64,000 bases of DNA from Chelydra serpentina. Lineage: Eukaryota; Chordata; Testudines; Chelydridae. The stretch lies in assembly GCA_037349315.1 (NCBI GenBank), contig JBAIAC010000068.1:20675001-20739000 (forward strand). The letters run 5' to 3'. Every line of letters begins with the position of its first letter. Position 1 is the stretch's first letter. Made by a program: the position numbers and the translations under genes. Shown piece after piece: positions 12,101-27,100 of this stretch. The notes beneath the pieces were generated by a model that worked only from the letters and a program-made list of their open reading frames with translations, did not search any database and had not been told where the DNA came from.

Positions 12101-15100
12101 TCTGTGGCAGACCAAAGCCTCAAGGAAATTCCTGACATGAAAGTTAAACTAGAAGTCAGGTGGGACAGAAGTGTTTATCCCAGGATTTGGCTTTTAAAAC
12201 AATCTCCATTTTACTTCACTTTAGTCATCTTTCTTAGGGTTATAATAAAAAGTGAAAAAGAAAGCAAATCCAAAGAAGTAGAGCTGACAGTCAGGTCAAT
12301 CCTTGAGGCAGCCATTTAGGGATCTGGGGCAAAAATCTGTCAGGGGACAGTACTTGGTCCTGCTAGTGAAGGCAGGGGACTGGACTCAATGACCTTTCAA
12401 GGTCCTTCCAGTTTTATGAGAGCCATATCTCAATATATCTTTTTTGCAGTATACTCTTATCCTTATGGCCAAGGACTGCAAGTTACACCATGCTAGTCTG
12501 AGGTGTCCTATGGTAGCTACAAGCAGAATACATGAAAATGTTTTACAAGGATACTATCAAGCAAATTAGGCCTAAAATTTAGGGTTCTTTAGAAATATGA
12601 ACTTCTCACTAAGGTTTCAGCAGAAGCCTGTTTAAGGTTTATTCATTTCCTCCTGAACTTAAAACCTAATGCCAGCTGTATTGCACTAGGGTGAGACCCA
12701 GACAAAAATAACCTATTTACACTGTTCAATATGAAAAGAAATTCAGAAGTTAGGCAATGCACCCGGATAATTTTTTAAACCCTTCCCTTGTTAAAATGCA
12801 AGGTAAGTAAAAGTTAGCATAAAAATGTTTAAGTATCAACCCCTTTAACATCACATGTAACTTAGAGTATTTTTAGTATAAAATGTGATGAGCAATAAAA
12901 CTTTACATAGCATAAAGATAGGTTTTTATTCCTTCCTAGATACAAAAGTCTTACAATCTCAACAATTGTTAAGGCCCAGAGGCCACCTGTCTCTAATCCA
13001 TGGAAAATACAAAAGTGAAGTATAGGGATGCTTCTATCAAACCACTGAAGAAATGAGTTACAATAGGCTTACTCATGGAAAAATAAATGCTTTGGAGCAG
13101 GGACCATGACTCTGTTTACACAGCACAATGGACCCCTAATCCTAATTGTGGTAGTGCCCACAGGTCCAATAGTAAACATTAATGGAGTAAAGAAATCAGT
13201 CTTGTGGACTGACAGCAGCCAAAATGCATTTGATATTAGATCTTGACTTTTTTGTATGACTGGCATTTTATTGGACTGCATCTATACAAAGTTTAGACAT
13301 CAACGCTTACATAGCTAAATACATAAAAACCCTCAGCAGCATTGGAACAATTATTCAAAAAGGAATCTTCCACAAGCTTCTTTCCACCTTTTTGTCATTT
13401 GATGAAAAATATCTTTTCCCCCCACTCCAAAATCCCTATCAAGCACCTGTTGGTGTGTGGTGCTTTGAAGTTCCCCAAATATAGGCTATTTTGACCCAGA
13501 TGTCCTACACCTTTCATTTAGAAAGACTGTATAAATCCTTGTACCTATACAAGAGGGGAAAGTCCACTCAGAATTCAAGCCACTTTGTCCCTTAAAACAG
13601 GGTATTATAGAAGTCATGTCTATGAGAGGCAAGAGTGGCTCCACACATGCCAACAATTAGTCTTTTGATGCTCTTTATCTTAGTAGAAAGCTTGTCAGAG
13701 GGCACCACTTACTACTCATATTTGCCCGCATTCCACCTCATTTCCCTCCTATGAACAAAATCTGTTCATCTGTACTCCATGTTGGTTTGTTGCATACAAT
13801 GGCTCACAGTGGCCTTTGCTGCATCCCAGACTTCAATCTGGAATAACCTGCACTGTGCAGCAATTTATTGGCAAGCTGCCACACCAGGATCCTAATTTTA
13901 CCCCTGAAAACAATGTGCTGCAAGGATCATAGCAGGCTGTAAGTTAAAGAACCACAAAGTGATCAGCTGTTACAGCTGGCCATCACTGTGCTGTTGTATG
14001 AAAGATCACACTTACGATTCAATCCAATATCATGGTATGTTAGGATGGCTGGCCTGTTTCCTTTGGGAGTCCCATACATAGTAACATGGACAGAGCCATG
14101 CAGAGTCTCAACATCTTGCTCCTGCAAATAAGAAATTGATTACTTATTTAAATGCTCCACTCAGACACTACAAGATCTTTTGCATCATGCACATCCAGCA
14201 TAATTTGAACACCATTCAAAGTGAAAGGAAAAACCTTAAGGAACTCATGACAGCAAAATTCAGACTCTTGATACAGATACCAAGTTAATGGTCATTTTTA
14301 ATGTTATGGGATAGATGTCAAGAGCACTGGATGGGTGTCTATAGGTTTTAAAATTGGACTAAAGACAGGGGGGGTGTCATACACTTTGCTGCTTCTGTAG
14401 GCCAAGCTTATTGAACACATAAAGGGCCCCTTGTATCCCTCCATTCTCCACCATAATCTCCATGTGCCATCCTCCCATTCCCCTCTATTTCAGGGACTCA
14501 ATGCAACCCTCCTTCATGCCAAGGCCAGGATGCCCCCACATACCAGAATTAATCATTCCCCACATGCCAGAGGTTGTGGCCTTTATTCCCCTCCCCCCCC
14601 TCCCCCCCCCCCCCACACACACACTCCATGCCAGAGGATCTGTGTCTCCCACCAGGGTCCCCCATTTTACTCCCACCAGGGGTTCTACATGCATATCCAA
14701 TCCCTTATGCCTGCCACCCTTCCTGCCCCAATCATTCTTTCTCCTCTTTGGTCTTTCAGGATGTCAACATTTCTCAAATGTATTGAGGAAATGGGCAGAC
14801 CTAAAGTGAAGGGTACTGTTATGCTGGAATGCATTAATGGACACCATCAACTGGTTATTTGATCTACATACAATTAAATGGGCAGCTGAAGCTGCTAGCT
14901 CTGCTAACCAGATACCAGGGGCTAAATGTGTTGTCTCCATGGCTACCTCATTTCTTCCTTCAGTTTCCCAATCACCAAAAACATTCTGCCCTCTAATGCC
15001 TTGAACACTCCCTGAAGTTCTGGGATTGACTGGATATGGTGTTCAAAAGTTAGTGTTACATTATCCAAAGAGAAAAGCTATGAAGTGACTAAGGCCTTTC

Positions 15101-18100
15101 AAGCTTGGCTGATGACCACCATTAACACCATGTACAGAAATCAGTTAAATAGTCACATGCAGTGCTGTTGTAGCCATGTTGATCCCAAGATATTAGAGAT
15201 AAATAAGGTAGCATTTGTCAAGAATTCCCACACTGTGGTGCTTGTGATGACTACAACATAGCCCTCTACTTTAACGAATTGCCATAGTGAAGGTTAAGTG
15301 CCTGTTAACTTCACTGATTTTTACTGTAAGCATCCACACAGTGTCAGTCAGATATTAGGATGACTGCATCATCTCTGTATGTCTGTGGTGAGTACTAGAT
15401 AAAGCCACTCCATGGAGGGTTATTATAACCAGTGGTAGCCCAAATTTTAACTCCTTTAGAAGAGACTAAATACAAATAAGTAGTACAAATAAAAAACAGC
15501 CATCCCTCGCTATGCCTGCAAGTGTTAAATGCCATCCCTTATACTGTACTAGTCTGAACTTTAGAACATCTTACAGCAACTCTGTGTGGAAGGCCATTGT
15601 TAGGGGGCTATGTTTCTCATTAAGCAGCTATCAGTAGCTTACTATTGGGGGAATTCTATGCCACTGTGCAAAGTAGAATTTTGCATAAATGTAATGTGTG
15701 CGCAGAATTTCCTTTCCCCCCACATAAATGGGCTGCAGTACTGCTGGCTGCCACTGGACCCAGCAGAGCCCAGCTCCCACATAGAAGACACTGCTGGGCA
15801 AGGGAGCTAGAAGTTCCTGGCAGATGCAGTTCCCAGCACGCGCTGAGGGAAGGAGACTGTCGGGCACAGAAGACTCCATGTAAGCCTGGGACCAAGTATC
15901 AGGCCATTTCTCCCTCTGGATCCCTGGGCTCTGATGGGAAGAGGCACAGGTGCTGACTTTGGCTGGTGCTGGACCCAGTGGGTGCTTGTGCACCCCTGCC
16001 CCCACCCCAGCTCTGCCCCCACCCCCATTCCAACCCCTTCCCCAAATCCCTGCCCCTTCCTCTGGGCGTGCTGCATTTCCCCTCCACCCCCCTCCCAGGC
16101 TTGCTGCGTGCAAGGCGGGGCGGGGGGGGAAAAGAAAGAGGAAGCAGCAGCAGCAGGCTCAGGAGGCAGTGGAGTGGAGGTGAGCTGGGGCAGGGGTGGG
16201 GAGGGCTGCAGGATGTAACCCCCGGGGGGGGGGGGGAGGGGAAGGAAGAGGAGGGACAGGAGGGGGAACAGAAGGGGGAACAGAAGAACTGCTCCCTGCC
16301 CCAGCTCACCTCTGCCTTCTCAGAGCGCACTGCCACCACTCCGCTTCTCCCCCCCTCCCTTCCAGGCTTGCTGCAGGAGTCCGCTTCTCCCCCAGGCTTG
16401 CTGCCAAACAGCTGAGTGGCATGTGCTCAGGGGAGGTGGAGTGGAGGTGAGCTGGGTAGGGGGAGAGCACCCCCCAATTTCCCCCCCCCCCATGGGTGCT
16501 CCAGCCCTGGAGCACCCACAGAGTCAGCACCTATGGGGGGAGGGAGCAGGTGTCTGGGCTCTGGAGGGAAGGGAATGGAGTACCTGGAGGGGCCCTGTGA
16601 CTGGGCTTGGGTGGGGGAGGGAGGTTGGGTGTATTGGTGGGAGGGAAGGGGAGGAGTTGTGGGTGTCTGGCCCCCTGGCTGGGCTCTGGGGAAGTGAGGG
16701 GGCAGAGAAACAGGAACTGGGTTTTCATAGGGGTTTCTTTAACTCTATTCCTCAGGGAATTTAGTGCATCTGTATTGTTATAGACATACTTGCTGACCGG
16801 TATTTTGAAATAAATTACCAAAAGAATTGAAACTAGTGTGATAGTTATTTTGACAAATAAAATTTGCAGAATGTGTTTTTGCACAGAATTAATGTTTTTG
16901 GTGCAGAATGCCCTCCAGTATCAATAGCTGTAGGAGTTGTGGTTCAACCTTGTACTAGAATTGAACATCTCCATGGTGAAAAAAAAAATTGTTTGACCTT
17001 CTCAGCTGATTTTTTAATATATACTTGTACCCTTATGACCATTAGTATTAAAATTCTTTACTAAGTCTCCTTATGTTTTAAGTACCCAAAAAGGTGGTGG
17101 GGGAATATAGGAATTTGTGAAATATTTTATTCACATATTGGTTGTCTACATTATGGTCAACTTAATGCTTATCTAGGGATATGTACTTAGATTACTTACT
17201 CATGAGATATAGGTTAATGTTTTCAGTCCCATAGCATACTCCTCCACCCTACTCCCAGTTAATATTGACAAGGGGGAAGGAACGCAAGCCAAAATAGGGA
17301 AAGAACAGGTTAAACAATTGTGACACTATCTTGGGGGAGGGGGAGAAAAACACCCTTCACCCCCATATTCATCCTTGTAAAATGTTTGTGGTATCCAATG
17401 CAAAGTTTGTCATGTCTGGTGTCTTTGGAAGGCTCATGAGGCACTGAGCATTGTTATAGAAATATTATAGGTTGTAATTTCATGTATATAGTTATGAGGG
17501 TGAAAAATGGGTCATGACTTAAGCCCAGGCAAAAAACTACAGGAGCAGAGGGGCAGTTCACACCTCATCAGGGCATGTATGGGACAAACCCAGCCCAGCC
17601 TCACAGGAACAAAGGACACGGGGCCTAGGCAGCAAGAAAGGATCTGTTAGACTCTTGTGTGTCACCCCGCCTTCCTTGGTCAGTTTGGGACTATGATGAG
17701 GTAATGCTCACCTGACTCTAAGGGGGGGGGGGGGGGGGCGCGCACACAGCCAAGAGGGAAGAAACGACATACAACATTTGTCATGCTCTCTTCCACCTTC
17801 ATCTACAGACACTACTACCAAGCAACTGAAGCGCTAATCTAAGGGGAGAGCCTGGCTGAAGGGCAACCAGTTAGCCTGTGGTGAGAAGCATCTAAGTTTA
17901 TAAGGGCATTGAAAGTGTTAAAAGCAAAATGAATTTTAAGCTGATCTTATTTCATTTGACCAAATCTGATTTGTTATGCTTGGACTTAAAAAAACAAACC
18001 AAACCAAACTTCAGGTAGAATAAACAAATTAACTAAAGTCATGTGTTTGGTTGGAGGCATGTCAGACTCCCCTTGGCATAACAACCCTGGTGCATATCAA

Positions 18101-21100
18101 TTTCTTTGATGAAACTGATGAACTCCGCTTGCAGCATCCAGTGGGCATAACTGGACACTGCAAGACTGAGGTTCCTAGGGTTGTGTCTGGGACTGGAGAT
18201 ATTGGCTAGTGTCACTTGGTTGTACAATCCAAGCAGTGCCTGGCCAAAAGTGCTCACTCATGTAGCTGGGAGAAGCTTACATGCTAGAGGCTGTATGTGA
18301 ACAGCCTGGGAGTGGGGGTTCTCACAGCAGAGCAGGGTAAGGCTGGCTCCCAGAGTTGAGGATTGGAGTGACCTAGCAGATCACTGGTCCAGATAACACC
18401 AGGGGAATGTCACAATAATATTTAGGTAAGTTAAATACATTCAAGTTGTTAGGGCCTGATAAGTACCTCCAGATGAATTTTAAGGAACCAGCTGAAGCCA
18501 TCTCCAAGAACTCATGAGGATAAGTGAGGTTCCCACAGAGATGGGGAAGGACAAACATAGGACTCTTTTAAAAAAGGGGAACAAAGAGGACCTGGGAAAT
18601 TAAAGACCAGTCAGCCTAACTTTGATACTCAGATGCAGGAACAAGTTAAGCAATCAATTTGTAAGCAGCTAGAGAGATTAGGGTTAAGGAACATCCAACT
18701 AATCATGCCAAACCAACTTAATTTGCTTCTTTGACAGCGTTACTGGCTATGGGGATGGGGCAAAGCAGCAGACACTGATTTTAGTAAGGCTTTTGACAGT
18801 CCCACATAACATTCCCATATGTGAGGTAGGGAAGTGGGATCTAGATGAAATTATGAGGTAGATGTACAACCAGTTGTACGACTGTAGTCAAATAATAGCT
18901 ATCAATGACTCACTGTCAAACAGAAGACATACCGTATATACTTGTTCATAAGCTGAATTTTTTTAGTAAAAAAGGAAGCAAAAGAAAATGGGGTCAGCTT
19001 ATGAACAGGTATATAGAGAGGGAGAGCTGGGACACAGCCCCTCCCCCAACAGAGGGGGCAAGGAGAGGCAGCACAGCCAGCAGGGAAGAGGTGGGCCAGA
19101 GTCTCTGCTTCTAGCCACACTGCTCCCCCCCAGCCTCCGAAGGGGGCTGGGGCCATGCTGCCCGGTCACAGCAGCTCCAGCCAGGCCAGAGACATTGTCC
19201 CTGGCCTGCCCCAGTTAAGGTGGGAAGGAAAGGGATGGAATGGGGAGAAAGTGGGGGGGGTCCTGGGATAGGGTGGGGTCATGTGGGGGTTGGTTACAGA
19301 GGTTACTCCCCTGGCTTCTCCTCCCACAAATTTCCCCACCAGCTGCTGTCCCAGCCCATCAGGGTAAGCAGCTAGCATGCCAAGATGCTTTGTTTACTTA
19401 GGTTTACCGCCATGCCTGCAGACACTCAAGGTAAACAAACTGTCTCAGCCGCCAGCAGCTTATCCTGATGGCCCAGGAGCCAAAAAGTTTGCTGACCCCT
19501 GAAATATGGGTCAGCTTATGAAAGGGTTGTACAGTTTTTGCTATTTTTACCTAACTGTCGGGGGGGGGGGGGGGGGGAGAAAGAGGTCAGCTTATAAATG
19601 AACCAATTTATGATAGAGTATATATGGTATCTACTGGTGTTCCACAGGGGTCAGTCCTGGGTCTGGTCCTATTCAATAATTTTCATTAATACTTGAATAA
19701 TGGAAAGGAGAGTAGGATTATAAAATTTGTGCATGACACCAAGCTAGAAGGGGTTGCAAGCATTTTTGAAAACAGATTAGAATTCAAAATTATCTTGACA
19801 AATTGGTCTGAAATCAACAGGATACAATTCATTAAAGACAAGTGCAGAGTGCTTCACTTAGGAAAGGTGGGGGGAATAATCAAATGCACAACTACAAAAG
19901 GGGATAACTGGCTAGGCCAGGGGTCGGCAACCTTTCAGAAGTGATGTGCTGAGTCTTCATTTATTCACTCTAATTTAAGGTTTCGTGTGCCAGTAATACA
20001 TTGTTTTTAGAAGGTCTGTTTCTATAAGTCTAATATATATCTAAACTACTGTTGTATGTAAAGTAACTAAGGTTTTTAAAATGTTTAAGAAGCTTCTTTT
20101 AAAAATAAATTAAAATGAAGAGCCCCCCAGACCAGTGGCCTAGACTGGGGCAGTGAGTGCACCACTGGGGGGGGGGGGGGGGGAACCAGCTCACATGCTG
20201 CCTTTGGCACACATGCCATAGGTTGCCTACCCCTGGGCTAGGCGCTAATACTGTTGAAAAGGATCTGGGGGGCTATAACAGATCACAAATTGATTATAAG
20301 TCAGTGTGATGCAGTTGTGAAAAGGGCTAGTATTCTGAGATCTACTAACAGAAGTGTGATAAGACACAGGTGGTAATTGTCCCACTCTGCTTGGCACTGG
20401 TGAGCTCACAGCTGGACTAGTGTGTCCAATTCTGGGTGCCACACTTTAAGATGGACAAATTGAAGAGAATCCAGAGAAGAGCAACAAAAATGATGAAAGG
20501 TTTAGAAAACCTGATCTGAGGAAAAAGTTAAAAAACCTCTGCATGTTTAGTCTTGAAAAAAGAAGGCTGTAAGGGGACCTGATAGTCTTCAAATATGTTA
20601 AGGGCAGTTATCAAGAAGACTGATCAATGGTTCTCCATCTCCACTGGAGTTAAGACCAGAAGTAACTGCAGATTAGCAGTTAGAGTAGTTAAATTCTGGA
20701 AAGGCTTCCTAGGGAAGCTGTGGAATCCCCATCCTTAGAGGTTTTTAAGGCCAGGTTAGACAAACACCTGCCAGGGATGATCTAGGTTTACTTGGTCCTG
20801 CCTCAGCACAGGAGGCTGAATTTGATTACTTCAATATCCCTGCCAGCCCCACATTTCTATGGTTCTGTGAAAATCTGTACTAAAAGATAGTTGAAATAAA
20901 AACCTCAAAGAAAGCTAAACCACAAAAGATTATGCTCAAGTGTAATGAATCTGACTAGCCAAGCAATGAAATTCAGGTAAGAGCAACAGTGCTTAGCAGA
21001 ACTGTATTCCTAGATATCCCATCACTGTACGGTATGGTATGGAGACAACCAATGTTTTGGCACCCTGCCACCTCCAGGCATGCTTTAAAAACAAAACCAA

Positions 21101-24100
21101 AAAAACCAAAAAAACCACCAACTTCCCCCCCCTTTAAAAATAAAGAGTTTTGGTGTACAGCATACTTTCAGGGTAGCTTTGTTTTTATCAAATTAAATAA
21201 AGGACTGCACAGAGAAATGAATATACATCCACATCCAAACACCTTTACAGTACAAAGCCAAAATACCCAATACTTTGTAAGTAGGGTCCAAAAAAAAACA
21301 AAAAAACCCAAAACTAAAAAAACCACTAAACAAACAAAAAGCTTTCACCTTTAATCTAATTCACAACTCAGTAATATTATAAAAAGTTACAGTACACCTT
21401 CAGCATCTGATACTGAAAGTAAAGGAGAATTTACAAATTCTAGCATCAAGTTTCTCTTTAGTCACATTTATGGTTATATCTGCACCAAAAATGCAAGACT
21501 CACCAACACTTTCTGACCTATGTTCAATGTCACTAACATTCAATCTCAAAAGTCTTTTCACACACCCTAGATCTCAATACTTACTGCATTATTTATTAGG
21601 TAAGCAGCATCTTCCACATCAAGCACCATTTTTAGACACAGCAGTGTGATATAAATCCAACAAGTCACCAGGCAGAAACAAGTAGCAGGTTTTAGTTGGA
21701 CTCTGTATAAAACTGGGTTATATAGACAAGCTGCTATTCTGCATGAGCTCAGAGCTCCCGTGATGCTCCAGACAGAAAACCAAAACAAACTAATTTAGGA
21801 GGACGTCATTCTTAAATAGGATTTGAGTCAGGTTTCACCAGAAGAAATGCCTACTCAATACAGTTCAGACAACTACCAAAGGGGAAAATGTAACTCTCCA
21901 CTGTACATAATGCAGAACATAGCTGTTCTGAGGGAGGGGGGGAACCAAAAAACCACTTTACATCTAAATCAAATTAATGTTGGATGCAAAAAAACTTGTT
22001 AAGTGTCACACACTGGTAGAAGTGGAACTCCAAACCAAACTATTTCAGATACAAGAAAATTCAAAGCTTTTAATCTCAAAGTCTACATTCCAACCCGCCC
22101 CCTCCCCCCCACCCGGTAAAATTAGACACATTTTTCTGAAAAGTACTGAGTTTGAAGAAGCTTCTAGTAATAATTTGAAGATATACAATGACTTTAAAAT
22201 AGCACCTTTTCTTCCAGCAGGAATGATCAAAAGGGCTACTTTCTTTGTTACACATGCAGACACTTATTTTGCACTTGTATGGCTTATTTTCTAAACAAAC
22301 AGGGCATGAACTACAGCATTTATGGATTTAGTACACCTCAATACCAATAAGCTAACATATCCTACAATTTTTTATTCTAGCTAGAGAGTTAATTGGTATG
22401 GGATACTACTGCATGGTAGCTGCTGTAAACATTCTCTCCAGTTTAGTGGTTGGCACTGGAAAGAACAAAACTCTTTTATAAAATACTTTAATTTCATCCA
22501 TTTGATGGAAAGATCTTTAGACTTCAGCTAGACAAAGGCATTGACATTTAGCCTATGCAACCCACTGACGCTTCACTATTCCAATTTGCCCAATCTAATA
22601 TTTGTCTTAACTTCAAACCCCAGTGTCAAACTATTTTTGGTTGAATCTCTTGTAGGATAGGGAGACAAATATGCTAATGGTTGATGTGAATAAGACTGCT
22701 CTTTTAACAGGTGTAATTCTTCAGTCTTTATTAGGAGAAAATGTTCATATACCTGGCCAAATCAAACCAGTTTCCTTTATAAAACTAACTACTTCACATC
22801 GCCATTGATCCTTATTACAGATCCAGAAATCTGTCTGTCTATGTGATGTTGGTGGGGGTGGGAGAGGAGTGTTTTAAAATGTAGAGCACCAAAAACAGAT
22901 GGCAGCACATCCCAATCAACGTCAACGTTATATAAAGAGGCTCTTCGCTGACAGATTTGTATTAAAACATTGTCTTGGGAAAAAATCCAAGGTACACTAA
23001 TCCGATTGAAGGATAAAGATAAACGTGCCATCTGGTCTTATATCTCTAGCTTTTAAAAAAGGCACATCCCTACTGAGTGTCCTACAAACTAAAACCAAAC
23101 ACAAAACACAAAGTCCTTATGGGAATGTTCTATATAATGCAATTTGAGAGATGCCTTAGTCTGAGAAGAGTTTATCCATTTTAAAATAGACTTTTTGGTT
23201 GTCAAATGACACTTGTGTAGTCATAAGTTTAGAGGAGTGAAGCAATTTGTACACTGATAGCATGCAGAGACGCCCATTTCCTCTCTTCAAGGCTATGTCT
23301 ATAATGGCTAATTAATCAGCAAAACTTTCGTTGTTCAGGGGTCTTAAAAAACACTGCCCCCAAACGACAGAAGTTTTTACCGAAGAAAGGCGCCAGCGTG
23401 AACAGTGCTTTGTCAGCAGGAGAGCTCTCTCCTGCTGACAAACAGTAGCCACACTGCGTGCCTTTTAGTGGTATGGCTGTAGTAGTACAGCCATGTTGCT
23501 AAAAGCCTCGTAGTGTAGCCATAACCTTAGACTGTTGAGGAAGGGGGGTTAAGTTGGATATGTTTATAGTTTTTAAACTATGGGATATATGCTCAGACCA
23601 TCATAGACACTAAAAATAAAAAATAAAGCAGGTATTTTGAGCTGAACCACCAAATATTTGGTGGTTCAACTCAAACTAGTGCCACATCAACACTATTTGA
23701 AATCTTCTAAACTTATCCTTAATCTTGTATTCTCTTCAAGTGCTTTTATTTTGATTTAAAAATTACCTCATTCTATGCACTGTCTCCCTCCTTCAAGAAA
23801 TTCTAGGGAAGCAGCTTTCCAATATTTTTTTTATTATTTTAAATATGTAAAGGAAAGGGGCTTAACCTAAGCTTGTATAAACAGTATCCCCCCTTTAGAG
23901 ACTTGTTTTAAACCCACATTACTTATAAATTTATTGGATGACAGTGCAGCTATGGGACTGATTACTGTAGCTATGACTATTTGCACCAGTTGGGGATCTG
24001 CCCCTATAAATATGGAAAAAAAGATGGGCTCTTCTTGTCAATTTAGGACATGGCTCTTTTTGTAAGAAAGGTAGAGAGCAGTAGGGGGAGATGAACTGAC

Positions 24101-27100
24101 AGTCACTTTACCAGTGAACAATGATGGCCAATAGCCATGGAGTTAAGAAATGATTGCAACTCATCTCTGCCACTTACAACTAACGTGTAGCAGAAACAGT
24201 TGCCTTTGGTTATTTGAGAAATAAAAAGTTTGAAGGATGACAACCCACTTTTGAAGTGTGATCATTGTTAGGAAATTATGACCAATGTCTATCAACCCTC
24301 ACCCTGCTTAGACAGGTCCTAAGTTTATGATGCAAAGCCAAAAAGTTTATGCTCTATTCTGCATCAGTTTTAGCCTTGTAATAAATGAAGGGAAGGGGGA
24401 GAGGGTCTGATGCAGTGCTATAAAATCCTCTTACCAGTAAAGGGTTAAGAAATACAGGTAGCCAGACTGACACCTGACCTGGCTGGCATCTGACCAATAA
24501 GGGGACAAGATACTTTCAAATCTTGGGAGGGGGGGACGGCTGTGTGTGTGTGTGTGTCTGTCAGAGGGATCTTGGAAGACAAAGAACCTACAGAAAATCA
24601 AACCTCCTTTTCTGAAGTAAGTTTAGATAGCATAGCGAATAGATTTCTGTTTAATTTTGCTTGCTGTATTCCCTATGTTAGAAGGGGCGGGGGAGGGAGG
24701 TTATTCATGGTTTTCTGTAACTTTAAAGGTTTTGTCCAGAGGGGGAAATCTGAGTTTGGAAATTAAGTGCCCTGTAAAATAGTTACCATCCTGATTTTAC
24801 AGAGATGGATTTTACCTTCTTTATTTTTAATAAAATCCTTTTTAAGAAGCTGACTGTTTTCTATGGTGTTAAAACCCAGGGGGTGGGTTTTTAGATCACT
24901 GTGTAACCAATTGGTTGGGAGATTGTTCTCAAGCTTCCCAGGAAAGGGGGTGTACGGCTTGAGGGGGTATTTTGTGGGGGAGGGAAGTTCAAGTGATTCC
25001 TTTCCTGGATTCCTGTTAGACATTTGATGGTGGCAGCAAAAGAAGCATTTCTCAGGGTGCAGGGAATTTTGTACCTTGGGGGTTTTAACCTAAGCTGGTA
25101 AAAATAAGCTATGGGGCTCTTAATGTGGGTCCCCACGTCTTTACCCTGGAGTTTAGAGTGGGGAGGGAACCCTGACAAGCCTAGATTGGTGTTTAAACAG
25201 CTCACCTCTGTCTAGAATTTCCAGTGCTCATGAATTAGGATGTCCAACGATTCCAAGTGATAAATCAGGTTTTGAGGTTAAGTGCTCACCAATACAGACC
25301 AAAACATCTAGTCTACAGTTGCCAAATTTCACACAGTAAATAAGCAGCCTGACTCACAGTAAGCCTCCCCCCCAAAAAGTCAAGCTAATCCCATTTCAAA
25401 ACAAGGCCAAAACAAGCCAATCCCCAAGAACCCCAACACTCAATGTGACTGCAGTCTAGGACTGTGGTGGGACCACTGTGCACCCCTGACTCCCCCCACC
25501 CCCTTGTCCCTGCTTGCTGGGAGCTGATAAAAAAGCAAGCTACAAGCCAAAAAACTAGTCAACAAGCAACTCGAGCCAATTAAGCCAAAAAACAAGCCCA
25601 ATTTCTGTATCCCCTCCCCCCCCCCCCCGAGGTTTGGCTGTCTGATCCAGACAGGAGAAAATTTAGGAGTTAAAAACAAGGGAAAGTTGGTGACAATTAT
25701 TATGCTCTTTAATGAAAAGCTTCCACAGAGTAAAGATATCAGGAATATATATATATTTATTAGATTATAAACTCTTCAGGACAGGGACAGTTTTGCTGTA
25801 TGTTTGACAGTGATAATTTCCACTATCATAATCTGGCTATTTCTCTCCCAAATCCTACGGTTCAGGTGGGTATATAAGAGAGACAATGCCTATTCCCAAA
25901 TCTTAAATTGAATTACCAGCTAACATCTCCTGAAATTCAAATGTCATTGCAGAAGCAGTCTATAGCAGTGGTTCTCAACTAGGGATCTGGGAGCCCCTGT
26001 AGGACCACAAGCAGGTTTCAGGGGGTCTGCCAAGCAGGACTAGTGTTAGACCTGCTGGGGCCCAAGGCAGAAAGCCTAAGCCCTGCTGTGCAGGACTGAA
26101 ACCCAGGGCCCTGAGCCCTGCCACCTGAGGCTGAAGCAGAAGCCTGAGCAACTGGGCTCTGTGGGGCACCCTGTGGTGCAGGACCATAGGCAACTGCCCC
26201 GCTTGCTATCCCTTCACCCTGGCTCTGGCTTTTATATGCAGAAAACAGTTGCGGCACAGGTGCGTCGTGTTTTTATAGCAGTTTGAGGGGGCCGCAAAGG
26301 AAAAAAAAAAAGGTTTAAAAGTTTTCATTAACTGGAAGAAATAAAGTTACTAATTTACAATTTTAGATAGCCCCATAAGATTTTGAACAACATTTTTGAA
26401 TCTAAAGGTAGGCACCCAAATCCATATTTAGGCATGAAATAACTGATTTTTTTTTCCAGAGGTGCTGATCAGCTTAGCTCCCATTAACATTTGACTTGTG
26501 GGTGCTCAGCACCTCTGAAAAAAAAAAAAAATGCCACTTATTTAAATGAATAATTTTAGGTACCTTAATTAGCAGCACGTGTGCTCTTGATCACCAGTAG
26601 CAATTCAACATACTGGACTATTGTGTTTCAAAAAGATAGCAGATTTCTTGTAAGGCAGAACAAAGAGAAAGATCAGAGCAGGAGTTGACAGTTATTGTTG
26701 GCTAAATAGTCAGGACAAAAAACACCTGTTGGTCTGGATTAGTAGCTGATAAACCAAAAATAAAAATTCAGATATTTCATTCTTGCAGTTAAGACTTCTA
26801 CTTTGATTTATAAGCCAAGCAAAATTTGAAATTGTAGTCAGAATAGAGAGGACACAAGGTCATTTCTAGTAATATTTAATCAAAACATTGCAATGTTCCA
26901 GTTAGCAAGCTTAATCTGGGATGCAGATTAATTTTGAACAATTGATCAATCTGAACCCAAACAGAAAGCTTATCTTCCATGTGCTGCTTCCAAAAAAAAA
27001 AAAAAAAAAAAAAAAAAGCCTGCTTTTGCAAAAATTCTTTAGCTAGCTACATTTATCAGATCAGATTTAAGGCAAAGAATATAAAATTCAAATATAGAAA

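Larger units (their letters stand above)
18590..20870 (+). mobile_element. CR1 LINE, 3' part of ORF2 and 3' end, broken by two insertions
   Basis: Reverse-transcriptase signatures are visible in plus-strand frames: GVPQGSVLG at 19636-19662 and [18 protein letters not shown] in 19693-19944. The 3' end near 20860 (CATTTCTATGGTTCTGTG) has the CR1 octamer style. Deletions and stops make it inactive. It is interrupted by a TA-flanked MITE (18932-19627) and a hAT element (19918-20235), so it is older than both. Confidence 0.85.

Noticed and set aside
15631..16415. Several frames of 80-160 codons on both strands
   Set aside because: All come from the GC-rich, purine/pyrimidine-biased centre of nested TIR elements.
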